In this document: positions 1 to 8,220 of the stretch, piece by piece
Layout of the letters: every line of letters starts with the position of its first letter
Position numbering within the stretch: the first letter of the stretch is position 1
Assembly (NCBI GenBank): GCA_019636875.1
Contig: JAHBWR010000006.1
Coordinates: 1 to 64,000 of the forward strand
Length of the DNA: 64,000 nt
DNA from: Nitrospira sp.
GTDB taxonomy: Bacteria; Nitrospirota; Nitrospiria; Nitrospirales; Nitrospiraceae
Direction of reading: 5' to 3'
The notes under the pieces: generated by a model
Databases searched by the model: none
Told to the model about the DNA's origin: nothing
What the model saw: the letters and a program-made list of their open reading frames with translations, nothing else
Position numbers and translations under genes: made by a program

Positions 1-141
1 CTTGGCCTCAGACTGCCGAGACTTCATCTGATACTGCAGGAAGTTGGGGATGGCGATGGCCGCCAGGATCCCGATGATCGCCACGACGATCATCAACTCG
101 ATGAGGGTAAAACCCTCTTGTTTGCGGAGCGACTTCAACAT
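1..141 (-). CDS. Type IV prepilin, N-terminal part (cut by window edge)
   Basis: Only the first 47 codons lie in the window. The protein begins [10 protein letters not shown] followed by [18 protein letters not shown], the class III signal of type IV pilins: a short basic leader, cleavage between Gly10 and Phe11 by the prepilin peptidase, Glu5 of the mature chain, and a long hydrophobic helix that forms the fibre core. The start is fixed by a strong AAGGAGG Shine-Dalgarno 7 nt upstream of the ATG. It is probably a major pilin (PilA-like), but minor pilins and type II pseudopilins share this N-terminus and the distinguishing C-terminal part is missing. The twitching motors pilT and pilU lie 12 kb away in the same window, so a functional type IV pilus is likely. 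Confidence 0.93.
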   Translation of the reverse strand, partial: MLKSLRKQEGFTLIELMIVVAIIGILAAIAIPNFLQYQMKSRQSEAK

Positions 142-468
142 CGTACTGCCTCCTTGTTGATGGTTCACTGACGGCCCGGTTAATCATCTGCGGCGCCTTG
201 TTGCCGCCTACCTGTGCCTATAGCAGGTTTGGTGCCGGTCAGTGCCAAGACCTAGCCTACCACTAGTCCCTTATGATGCAACAAGTTATGAAAAACCGGT
301 AAAGGTGAGGCTGATGCAGAGCACTCCTGTCTTCCACAAACTGCTCGAGATTGCCAAGAATTGGCACTAAGTTTCGGCTATCTGGCGAGAACCGCATCCT
401 CGATATTGGTGGATAAGAACGGTCTTTTAGGCAGGTAACGTGAGAGAGATTTCAGATAGGAAGAGGAT
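142..468. other. Intergenic region upstream of the pilin gene
   Basis: This 327-nt gap holds no credible gene on either strand. It contains the pilin leader and its Shine-Dalgarno at the left end, and a short inverted repeat, TGCCAA GAA TTGGCA, at 352-366. No clear hairpin plus T-tract terminator for the TPR gene on the right was found. Confidence 0.6.
217..225 (-). promoter_or_regulatory. Possible extended -10 promoter of the pilin gene
   Basis: Read on the minus strand this is TGC TATAGG, an extended -10 element (TGn plus a 4/6 match to TATAAT), about 75 nt before the pilin start codon. A TTGGCA hexamer lies 20 nt further upstream, too far for an ideal -35. Pilin genes are often sigma-54 dependent, but the two GG/GC pairs nearby are spaced 9 nt, not 10, so no sigma-54 site is called. 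Confidence 0.3.
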
Positions 469-2316
469 TTAGTCAGCGTGAGTTTGCGGAGTGGTCTGAG
501 AATTTTGGGCCTTCTCCGAAACACGGCGCTTGGCCTGTTGGATCCGGTCCTCATAGGCCGGGTTGGCCATGCCCTGCTCGCGGAAGCGCTGGAGCAATTT
601 TTCGTTGGAAGGATCGAGTTCCAAGGAGTGAAGCCACGCGTCGCGGGCGTCGGTCGTCTTCTGCTGCTTCATGTAAATCTCTCCGAGATGCTCGTAGATC
701 ACAGGGTCGTCGCCGACGAGTGAGACGGCTCGTTTGATTTCCGTGAGTGCCTCGGAGAGCTGCCCTGATTTGTAGAATGCCCAGCCAAGACTATCGACGT
801 AATATCCGTTTTCCGGTTTGAGCGCCACCGCTCGTTTCGTGAGGGACAGCGCCTGGTCGATCTTAATCCCTCGCTCAGCATAACTATATCCCAGGTAGTT
901 CAAGGCATCAGCATGATGGGGATCGAGGGACAACGCTGTTTCCATCGCGCGCTCCACGTCATCGAAACGATTCAGCTTATCGTAGGCCGTACCAAGATTG
1001 AAATGAAGGTCGGCATTTTTGGGATTATGACGAATCCCTTCCAAAAACGCTTGTGAAGCCTTTTCGAACTCCTCGCTTTGCAGATGAGCCAAGCCCAACA
1101 CGATGTGGGGTTCGGGCTGTTTTGGCATGAGACGAACGGCTTCGTCCAGATGTGTGACGGCCTCGGGAAATTGCTTGAGCCGATAGAGGAGCACCCCAAG
1201 ATGAATGTGGCTGTCGACAAACCGTGGATCTAAGTGAAGATTGTAACGATAGGTTTCCAGTGCTTTGGGAACGTCTTTGCTCTCCTCGTACAAATATCCT
1301 AGATAATCACGAACTTTTAATTCGGCCGGTTTGGCCTTCAAAATTTCGGTTAACTGGTCGATGGCCTTTGAAAACTCTTTCTGTTCTCCATGGATCAGCG
1401 CCATGCGTAATTGGGCATCCAGATCGCCGGGGTTTTCCTCCAGCATCGTTTCCAATTCCGCAAGACCACCGGCATAGTCTTTGGTAGCGATGTAAAGCTG
1501 GACCAAATGCTGACGAACTTCTCGGTTTCTGGGGTTCACCTGTACCAAGTATTTTTTCAAAACGGCGATGGCCTTGTCTTTCTCTTGGCGCGATTCATGG
1601 ACTGACGCTTGCGCCAGATACGCTGGTTCGAAAGATGGGTTGGCGGTGATCGCGCGGTCGAAGCTGGAGAGGGCCTGTTCAGAATTTCCGGCTTCAATAG
1701 AGATGCGACCTAAATAGTAATAGCCGACCGGTGAGTCTGGGGTGTATTGCAAACCTTTCTTCACCGCCTGTTCGGCTTCGACGACTCGTTTTTGATTGAG
1801 TAAGATAAGCCCTTTGGGAAAGTACGACTCTCCCCGCTCCGGATTGCGTGCAATCGCCTGATCCAATACGTCAAGTGCACGTTCAGGTTTTCCTGCGCTG
1901 GCGAGAATGCCCGCCATCTGCGTCAGGAGTTGAGGGTCTTGTTCGGACCCTTGTCCAACTTCCTCGGCGTATTGTACGGCCTTCGTCGTATCACCGAGTG
2001 CAAAATGCAGAGCGGCCAGTCTCGATTTGACTTCATAGGAGTGTGGATCGGCTTTGAGTGCAGCCTGGTACTCCTTCAAAGCTGTATCGAGATCTTGGGC
2101 GAGCTCCGCCTGATGCCCCATCATAAAATGATAGGTGGCGTCAGATTCTGGAGCGGTCTGTGGCGCTTGCTGCGTGGTCGTGGCAGAAAGCGGCTCCGTC
2201 ATGTGTGGCTGAGTTGCGGTCGCGCACGCGACTAGGACGCAGGGCAGAAAGAGGATGGTCAGTCTGATGCCCTGCACAGTGAGATGATGACCAGGCGATC
2301 GAAGGCTCGAGGCCAT
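469..2316 (-). CDS. Large TPR-repeat lipoprotein
   Basis: A 615-residue protein made almost entirely of tetratricopeptide repeats, roughly a dozen or more copies (motifs such as YLGRISIEAG and FNLGTAYDKL). These form a superhelical scaffold for protein-protein contacts. The ATG at 2316 is preferred because it gives an N-terminus with a hydrophobic stretch ending in a lipobox (LVAC), so the mature protein should be lipid-anchored at the envelope. A longer reading from a TTG at 2400 would bury this signal. An internal GTG just before the hydrophobic stretch is also possible. It follows dnaB at the end of the aminotransferase-serA-hisZ-dnaB operon. TPR lipoproteins of this size often assist secretion, pilus or polysaccharide assembly, but no specific partner is shown here. 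Confidence 0.85.
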   Translation of the reverse strand: MASSLRSPGHHLTVQGIRLTILFLPCVLVACATATQPHMTEPLSATTTQQAPQTAPESDATYHFMMGHQAELAQDLDTALKEYQAALKADPHSYEVKSRLAALHFALGDTTKAVQYAEEVGQGSEQDPQLLTQMAGILASAGKPERALDVLDQAIARNPERGESYFPKGLILLNQKRVVEAEQAVKKGLQYTPDSPVGYYYLGRISIEAGNSEQALSSFDRAITANPSFEPAYLAQASVHESRQEKDKAIAVLKKYLVQVNPRNREVRQHLVQLYIATKDYAGGLAELETMLEENPGDLDAQLRMALIHGEQKEFSKAIDQLTEILKAKPAELKVRDYLGYLYEESKDVPKALETYRYNLHLDPRFVDSHIHLGVLLYRLKQFPEAVTHLDEAVRLMPKQPEPHIVLGLAHLQSEEFEKASQAFLEGIRHNPKNADLHFNLGTAYDKLNRFDDVERAMETALSLDPHHADALNYLGYSYAERGIKIDQALSLTKRAVALKPENGYYVDSLGWAFYKSGQLSEALTEIKRAVSLVGDDPVIYEHLGEIYMKQQKTTDARDAWLHSLELDPSNEKLLQRFREQGMANPAYEDRIQQAKRRVSEKAQNSQTTPQTHAD

Positions 2317-2406
2317 GGGGGATGTCCCTACCGGTATTCGTTCGGATGTGGATATAGAAGGAACAAGGAAGATTATACCGAGTGTTCCAGTGTTGCGCAA
2401 ACCGGG

Positions 2407-3759
2407 TTAGGCTTCGCGCAGATCGAGACTTTCAAATTTGGCAAAACGGTCTTGGAAAAACAGTTCTCGCTTTCCGATGGGTCCGTTGCGATGTTTGCTC
2501 ACGATGATGTCGGCGATCCCCTTGCGTTCCGAATTCTGATCGTAAACATCTTCTCGGTAGATGAACATAACGACATCGGCATCCTGTTCAATCGCCCCGC
2601 TTTCACGTAAGTCTGCCAGCATGGGGATCGGAGGCTTGCGAGCCTCGACTGCACGGCTCAACTGCGAGAGGGCGACCACCGGGACATTCAGTTCCTTAGC
2701 TAAGGCTTTCAATGAGCGCGAGATATCGGAGATTTCCTGCTGACGAGATTCAGAATCGCTACGCCCTTGCATGAGTTGCAAGTAGTCCACGAGGAGCAAA
2801 TCCAGCCCCTTTTCAGCCTTGAGTCGTCGAGCCTTGCCGCGCATCTGTTGAACGGTGATGCCGCCGGTATCGTCGATAAAGATCGGTGCCTGCTCCAGTC
2901 GTCCCGCGGCTTCAGCCAGACGCCACCAATCTTCTTTTTGGAGCTTCCCGGTTCGCAGCGCGTGCGAATCGACTCGTGCCTCCGAGCTCAGCATGCGGAG
3001 TACGATCTGGGGCTTGGACATTTCCAGGCTAAAAATGCCGACGACGGCGTTGGCGTGGATGGCGGCATGCGTGGCAAACCCCAATGCCAGGCTTGTCTTC
3101 CCCATGCTGGGCCGTCCCGCCACCACCACTAAGTCGGAGGCTTGCAACCCTGCCGTGAGGTCGTCAAGGTCGTAGTAACCGGTTGGGACGCCCGTGACGT
3201 GTTCCTTTCGTTTTGAGAGCTGATCGATGACATCCAAGCTTTCCTTAATGACCTGGCTGATCGGACTAAATGCGCGTTCCAGCTTCCCTTGCGCAATGCT
3301 GAAGACCGATCGTTCGGCAAAATCGAGAAGGTCATCGATAGAAGCGGTCCCTTCATACCCCCTGGTCAACACTTCCGTGGAGGTGCTGATCAATTGCCTC
3401 GCGACAGCCTTGTCGCGCACGATCTTACAGTGGTACCGAATGTTGGCCGAGCTCGGGACCATCTGGACGAGTTCTGCGAGATAGGCGGCGCCTCCGATCG
3501 CCTCAAGGTCCCCACGAGACTTGAGCTGTTCGGTCAGTGTGATTTGGTCGATCACTTCGCCGGTGTCCGACAGTTCCAGCATGGCTTGGTAGATGCGTTT
3601 GTGAGCCGTCCGATAGAAATCTTCCTCGACGAGGAGTTCCATGGCTTTCGGCATGGCGGCGTTATCCAGGAGGATGGCCCCAAGCACCGACTGTTCTGCC
3701 TCAAGATTCTGTGGAGGGAGTTTCGGTTGAGAGAGATCGACGGCGCCAACGGATTTCAT
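2407..3759 (-). CDS. dnaB: Replicative DNA helicase DnaB
   Basis: A 450-residue hexameric helicase that unwinds DNA at the replication fork and recruits primase. The N-terminal DnaB domain begins PQNLEAEQSVLGAILLDN. The C-terminal RecA-like domain carries Walker A GRPSMGKTS, Walker B LLLVDYLQLM and the downstream SQLSRAVE and LADLRESGAIEQDADVV motifs. Length is normal, with no intein. Its ATG overlaps the hisZ stop codon by 4 nt (ATGA), so it is translationally coupled to hisZ. That is an unusual partner for a replication gene and means dnaB expression rides on an amino-acid biosynthesis operon. Confidence 0.98.
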   Translation of the reverse strand: MKSVGAVDLSQPKLPPQNLEAEQSVLGAILLDNAAMPKAMELLVEEDFYRTAHKRIYQAMLELSDTGEVIDQITLTEQLKSRGDLEAIGGAAYLAELVQMVPSSANIRYHCKIVRDKAVARQLISTSTEVLTRGYEGTASIDDLLDFAERSVFSIAQGKLERAFSPISQVIKESLDVIDQLSKRKEHVTGVPTGYYDLDDLTAGLQASDLVVVAGRPSMGKTSLALGFATHAAIHANAVVGIFSLEMSKPQIVLRMLSSEARVDSHALRTGKLQKEDWWRLAEAAGRLEQAPIFIDDTGGITVQQMRGKARRLKAEKGLDLLLVDYLQLMQGRSDSESRQQEISDISRSLKALAKELNVPVVALSQLSRAVEARKPPIPMLADLRESGAIEQDADVVMFIYREDVYDQNSERKGIADIIVSKHRNGPIGKRELFFQDRFAKFESLDLREA

Positions 3760-5144
3760 GCCACACCTTCGTGGTTCGAGCTGAGGCTTGTAAGAAGGTC
3801 ACGTAGCGACATCGCTTTTGTATGAGGTGGAGCGGCAGGTTTTCCATGACGGTCATGTCCGCGATGTTGGAGTACGGTCACGTGTCCATGGTGAATTGTC
3901 CCTGAACCGATGACGATCGTGGTGGGAACATCCGCGTCGAGCCCAGCTTCGGCGGCTACAGTGACAAGATCACGAGCCGATGCTGTTACGGCTCGTTGAA
4001 TGACTCGAGCACCCGTCTGACGTAGTTGTTGGGCCACCGACAGGATCTCTTTCGTCCGAGTCACCGGACCGACGACAAGGATTGTCGACGTCCTAGTCTT
4101 TGGGGGATGAACGAGGTTCAGTCCACGAAAGACCCGATCTACGTTGAGCGCGAATCCAGTAGATGGAATATCTCGACCAAAGCGGCCAATTAAACGATCG
4201 TATCGTCCGCCGCCGCCTAACTCGATTCCGATGCCGTCTGTGAAGACGTCAAACACGATGCCGTCATAATATTCAAACTCTCGAAATTCTCCAAGATCCA
4301 GGAGCACGTCATCCTGCAATCCCATCGCACCAAGCAAGTCATAGACCGTCGCCAATCGGTCTAAGGATCGGAGCAGCTGTTGTTCACCCCTAGCCAAGAC
4401 GCGTCCTTTTGCAAGGACGTCCGCTTTTCCGCAAAGCTCCAGCGCCTCCAAAATTGCTTGCGCGGATCGCTTGCCTACGCGTTCGTGTGAGAGAATTTCT
4501 CCGAGCCAGGGGAAATCCTTTCTCGCCGCGGCCTGCTCCGCCCGTTTCCGACCTTCCGGAGACAGTCCGGCGCGCACGAGCAGTCCTTTAAAAAACCCGA
4601 CGTGTCCGAGCGAAATCTTAAAGGAAGGCAATCCGATCTGGCGTAGGGATTCGATCATCAACATGATGATCTCGCAATCTGCGGACGGGTCATCAGCGCC
4701 AATCAGCTCAGCACCGACTTGAAAGAGTTCTCGATCACGTCCGGCATGTTCAGGCTCATAGCGAAACACCGTGGCTCGATATGACAAACGCAGCGGCATC
4801 CGAGTGCCGAGCATACCCATAGCCACCGTTCGTGCAATTTGTGCGGTGACATCTGGCCTCAGCAGCAGAATTCGGCCAGTCGTCCGATCGACGATCTTGT
4901 AGGACTGCTCCAGTAAGGCCGGCTCAAGGCCAGGCGCGAGGACATCGAAATACTCGAACGTCGGGAGGATAATTTCATCGTAGCCATACCGATGAAAGCT
5001 GGTGAGAAGATCCGACTCGAGTTGTCTCAGGTAACCCGCGGCCGCCGGAAGGATGGTGGCCATCCCCACAGGGACTAATGAGTGTTCATGGGCAGGAGAG
5101 AGCTTCTCCGATGAAGGACGACGAGTCGGAGGAGCAAAGGTCAT
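3756..5144 (-). CDS. hisZ: ATP phosphoribosyltransferase regulatory subunit HisZ
   Basis: A 462-residue class II aminoacyl-tRNA-synthetase-like protein. It is assigned to HisZ, the regulatory subunit of the short-form HisG in histidine synthesis, rather than to HisS. The motif LLLRPDVTAQIAR, the phrase VFRYEPEHAGRDRELFQVGAELIG-like (split here: VFRYEPEHAG then RDRELFQVGAE) and GGGRYDRLIGRFG fit HisZ, and the HisS signature around GTRD is replaced by GMATILP. The protein is longer than usual HisZ (about 390 residues). The extra C-terminus contains a histidine-rich stretch (HHGH, then HRGHDRHG, then PPHTK). Full HisS activity cannot be excluded from sequence alone, and a separate hisS should exist elsewhere. 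It lies between serA and dnaB and overlaps dnaB by 4 nt. Confidence 0.85.
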   Translation of the reverse strand: MTFAPPTRRPSSEKLSPAHEHSLVPVGMATILPAAAGYLRQLESDLLTSFHRYGYDEIILPTFEYFDVLAPGLEPALLEQSYKIVDRTTGRILLLRPDVTAQIARTVAMGMLGTRMPLRLSYRATVFRYEPEHAGRDRELFQVGAELIGADDPSADCEIIMLMIESLRQIGLPSFKISLGHVGFFKGLLVRAGLSPEGRKRAEQAAARKDFPWLGEILSHERVGKRSAQAILEALELCGKADVLAKGRVLARGEQQLLRSLDRLATVYDLLGAMGLQDDVLLDLGEFREFEYYDGIVFDVFTDGIGIELGGGGRYDRLIGRFGRDIPSTGFALNVDRVFRGLNLVHPPKTRTSTILVVGPVTRTKEILSVAQQLRQTGARVIQRAVTASARDLVTVAAEAGLDADVPTTIVIGSGTIHHGHVTVLQHRGHDRHGKPAAPPHTKAMSLRDLLTSLSSNHEGVA

Positions 5145-5166
5145 AACACCCTCATGACGAACACCG

Positions 5167-6765
5167 TTATGAGAGGTTTGCGATCTTGACAGAACGAATG
5201 TTCGAGCTCGATCGGATTTCGTCCAGAGCCGAGGCGGGAAACTCCGTGTCGGAACCGATGATCAGCAACGCGTCCCCTCCCCGCTTTTCCAACGCGCACT
5301 GCATCCGGAGGATGTTAATACCATGGTCACCCAAGACCTTCCCGACCATGCCGATCACGCCCGGTCGGTCAACATTGTGTATCAACAACATGTGTCCTTC
5401 CGGTACGACTTCGACTTTGAATTGGTCGATTTCCGTAATCCGTGATTCTTTCTTATGATAGAGCGTTCCGGCTACCTGGTGCGACATCTTGCCGGCTTCA
5501 ACGCGAACTCGGATGAGACTCGTAAAATCACCGGCATCCGTGCTCTTGATTTCTTTGACTTCGATACCACGCTCCTTCGCAACGATCGGTGCGTTGACGT
5601 AGTTGACTGGGTGCTCCAAGATCGGCGTCAGCAATCCTTTCAAGACAGCGATGGTCAGTGGGGCGACCGACAGCGTGGCGACTTCACCGCTGTATTCGAC
5701 GACGACTCGCTCAGTTCCTCCTTGAATCAGTTGCGTTTGAAGGGAACCGATCTTTTCGGCCAGTGTGAGAAAAGGTTGCAACCTGGGCAGTAGCTCCGGA
5801 GCGACAGACGGTATGTTCACGGCACCTCTCGCGACGCCTTTTGTAAAGTAGTCGACGATCTGTTCCGCGATCCCAATGGCGACATTCTCCTGAGCTTCGG
5901 TTGTTTGCGCTCCGATGTGTGGAGTGCAGATAAAGTTGTCTAGGGCCAGCAGAGGATTGTCCGGTTTTACGGGTTCCTCCTCAAAGACGTCAAAGGCGGC
6001 GGCAGCCACACGTTTGGTTTTCAAGGCTTCACAGAGGTCATGTTCATTGATGATCCCGCCGCGAGCACAGTTCACGATCAACACGCCTGGTTTCATTTTA
6101 GCGATTGCGTGCGTGTTAATGATCCCTCGGGTTTCTGGGGTCAATGGTGTGTGAACCGAAATAATATCGGCGCGTTGGAAGAGCTCATCGAGATCTACCA
6201 TCGTCACGCCCATCTGTTCGGCTCGCTCCGGCGCCAAGTAGGGATCAAACGCGACGACACTCATACCGATCCCCTGCGCCATCTTGGTCAGGTGACTTCC
6301 GATCTGTCCCGCACCGATGATGCCGAGCACCTTGTTATAGAGCTCCACCCCCATGAATTTATCTTTTTCCCATTTACCGGCTTTCACGGAGGCGGTCGCT
6401 TGGGGAATGCGTCGGCTCATGGCGCAGATCATCGACATCGTATGTTCGGCGGTCGTGACCGTGTTGCCGCCAGGCGTATTCATCACGACGATTCCTCGCC
6501 GTGTGGCGGCTGGTGTATCCACATTGTCCAAACCGGACCCGGCCCGTCCGACGACCTTGAGCTTTTCGGCTGCGGCAATGAGTTCGGCCGTGACCTTCGT
6601 GCCGGATCGGACGATCAACCCATCGGCATCCCTGATTTCCTTGAATAACTCGTCCTTCGGCATCTTGGATTTCACGATGACCGTGAATCCTGCCTTCTCG
6701 AGCGCGTCGACCCCTTGCTTCGAGAGGCTGTCGCTGATCAAAATTTTCATGCCCGCTGCAGCCAT
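5167..6765 (-). CDS. serA: D-3-phosphoglycerate dehydrogenase
   Basis: Catalyses the first step of serine synthesis, NAD-dependent oxidation of 3-phosphoglycerate. The 532-residue length is that of the long form: substrate-binding domain, NAD domain with GIIGAGQIGSH, the catalytic Arg in NCARGGIINE, the Glu/His relay ending in TPHIGAQTTEAQ, then the intervening domain and a C-terminal ACT domain (about 450-532, beginning HMLLIHNVDRPGVIG) that usually binds serine. The start could instead be the internal ATG at 6750 (MKILISDSLS), which matches the usual N-terminus better. It is 17 nt downstream of the aminotransferase gene, and the pair fits serine/glyoxylate metabolism. Confidence 0.97.
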   Translation of the reverse strand: MAAAGMKILISDSLSKQGVDALEKAGFTVIVKSKMPKDELFKEIRDADGLIVRSGTKVTAELIAAAEKLKVVGRAGSGLDNVDTPAATRRGIVVMNTPGGNTVTTAEHTMSMICAMSRRIPQATASVKAGKWEKDKFMGVELYNKVLGIIGAGQIGSHLTKMAQGIGMSVVAFDPYLAPERAEQMGVTMVDLDELFQRADIISVHTPLTPETRGIINTHAIAKMKPGVLIVNCARGGIINEHDLCEALKTKRVAAAAFDVFEEEPVKPDNPLLALDNFICTPHIGAQTTEAQENVAIGIAEQIVDYFTKGVARGAVNIPSVAPELLPRLQPFLTLAEKIGSLQTQLIQGGTERVVVEYSGEVATLSVAPLTIAVLKGLLTPILEHPVNYVNAPIVAKERGIEVKEIKSTDAGDFTSLIRVRVEAGKMSHQVAGTLYHKKESRITEIDQFKVEVVPEGHMLLIHNVDRPGVIGMVGKVLGDHGINILRMQCALEKRGGDALLIIGSDTEFPASALDEIRSSSNIRSVKIANLS

Positions 6766-6782
6766 GTTTTTCCTCGTCGTGG

Positions 6783-7925
6783 TTACTTCGCTAGTAAGAG
6801 TTCCTGGGCTTTCCCGACTCCGCTGCCTAACTTGACTGGATGCCCGAGTCCTTTTAAGACCATCTCGGTCGCAGCTAAGGCCGTGATGACATCGAAGGAA
6901 TCGGCATATCCCATGTGAGAGAGTCGGAAAATCTTTCCTTTTAGGTGATCTTGGCCTCCCGCCGCTGTCATCCCGTACTGAACGCGGAGGTTCTTATAGA
7001 TCGCCTGTCCGTCAACTCCATCCGGTGCGCACACTGCGGTGAGGGCATCGCTGGGAGATTCTTTAGGAAAGAGACTCATGCCGGCCGCCTTCACGCCTTC
7101 GCGCATGGCATGAGCCAACCGACCTTGTCGGGCAAACATCTTCTCGAGGCCTTCCGCTTTCATCATTCGAAAGACTTCTTGAAGGCCGATAATGAGCGAG
7201 ACGGTCGGAGTATAGGCGGTCTGGTTTTTTACCTGGCTTTCACGTTCTTTTTTGAAATTGAAATAGAATGCGGCGTTCTTGGCCTTGTCGGCCAATCCCC
7301 AGGCTTTGTCACTGACGCTGACGAAGGCCATTCCGGGAGGCAGCATCAAGGCTTTCTGGGATCCGGTAATCACGACATCGAGTCCCCATGCGTCGGTCTT
7401 GATATCAAACACGCCCAGTGCGGTAATGGCGTCAACCACCAAGATCGTATTGTCATAGCCTCGAACGATGTCCCCCAAGGCTTTCACGTCATGAGAGACT
7501 CCGGTCGATGTTTCGCTGGCCTGTACATAGACTGCCTTGATCGATGGATCTTTCTTGAGAGCATCGGCCACTTGTTGAGGGTTGACGGCCTGTCCCCATT
7601 CGACCTTGATTTCGGTCGCCTGTACGCCAAATGTCTTGCAGATCTTCCCCCAGCGCTCACCAAATTTTCCGCCGTTGACATACAGTGCCTTGTCGCCCGG
7701 CGAAAGGAAGTTTGAAACGGCGCCTTCCATGCCACCCGTTCCCGAAGCCGCCAACATGAGGACATCATTCTGTGTTTGAAACAGCCATTTCAGGCCCTCA
7801 CGCACTTCAGCGAACACCGGGTCGAATTCGGGAGCGCGATGATGAATCATCGGGCGGGCCATCGCCAGTAATACCTCGGGAGGGACGGGCGTGGGACCAG
7901 GGGCCAAGAGATAGCGCTTCAGCAT
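6783..7925 (-). CDS. Class V aminotransferase (alanine/serine-glyoxylate type)
   Basis: A 380-residue PLP enzyme of the AGXT family. The Schiff-base lysine is Lys191 in TGSQKALMLPPG, the cofactor-ring aspartate lies in VVDAITALG, and the N-terminal LLAPGPTPVPPEVL is typical. Family members transfer the amino group of alanine or serine to glyoxylate or pyruvate. Next to serA, the likely role is serine/glycine/glyoxylate interconversion, or possibly use as a phosphoserine aminotransferase substitute. The start is well supported by a GAGGAGG Shine-Dalgarno 8 nt upstream. It is the first gene of the operon that continues through serA, hisZ and dnaB. Confidence 0.92.
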   Translation of the reverse strand: MLKRYLLAPGPTPVPPEVLLAMARPMIHHRAPEFDPVFAEVREGLKWLFQTQNDVLMLAASGTGGMEGAVSNFLSPGDKALYVNGGKFGERWGKICKTFGVQATEIKVEWGQAVNPQQVADALKKDPSIKAVYVQASETSTGVSHDVKALGDIVRGYDNTILVVDAITALGVFDIKTDAWGLDVVITGSQKALMLPPGMAFVSVSDKAWGLADKAKNAAFYFNFKKERESQVKNQTAYTPTVSLIIGLQEVFRMMKAEGLEKMFARQGRLAHAMREGVKAAGMSLFPKESPSDALTAVCAPDGVDGQAIYKNLRVQYGMTAAGGQDHLKGKIFRLSHMGYADSFDVITALAATEMVLKGLGHPVKLGSGVGKAQELLLAK

Positions 7926-7989
7926 CGATCAAACCTCCTCACAAAATAACACTGTAAATCTGGTGGGATACCCGTTTGAAGAGGCCGTA

Positions 7990-8018
7990 CGCTATCATTT
8001 GGGGTGGGAGACTGTCAA
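7990..8018 (-). promoter_or_regulatory. Probable promoter of the aminotransferase-serA-hisZ-dnaB operon
   Basis: On the minus strand a perfect TTGACA occupies 8018-8013. About 16-18 nt further on lies an AT-containing hexamer (GATAGC/TAGCGT, 3/6 matches to TATAAT). It sits about 70 nt before the aminotransferase start. The strong -35 and the position favour a sigma-70-type promoter; the -10 is weak. Confidence 0.45.
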
Positions 8019-8174
8019 GAAAACGAATTACAGAACTAGCCGTGCTATCAGGACTTTCTCTCTTTACGACCACCAAGCATTGCCTACAAGACGTCGTCGC
8101 CCTAAACGACGGAGTTCCCTTCTGAATCATCAGGATCACATCGTTGAGTGGGAACATTTTACCCATGCGATTTC

Positions 8175-8203
8175 TTGACAAGTCCCCAGCAGATCGATAG
8201 GCT
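8175..8203 (+). promoter_or_regulatory. Possible promoter of the lytic transglycosylase gene
   Basis: A perfect TTGACA at 8175-8180 is followed after 17 nt by TAGGCT (3/6 match to the -10). If used, transcription would start near 8210 and favour the internal ATG at 8251 for translation. With the divergent TTGACA on the other strand, this 295-nt gap looks like a back-to-back promoter region. Confidence 0.4.
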
Positions 8204-8220
8204 CTCAACTGGTATTCTTC

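Noticed and set aside
217-270. Sigma-54-like GG/GC pairs upstream of the pilin gene
   Set aside because: Spacing between GG and GC is 9 nt, not the required 10, so a sigma-54 promoter is not supported.
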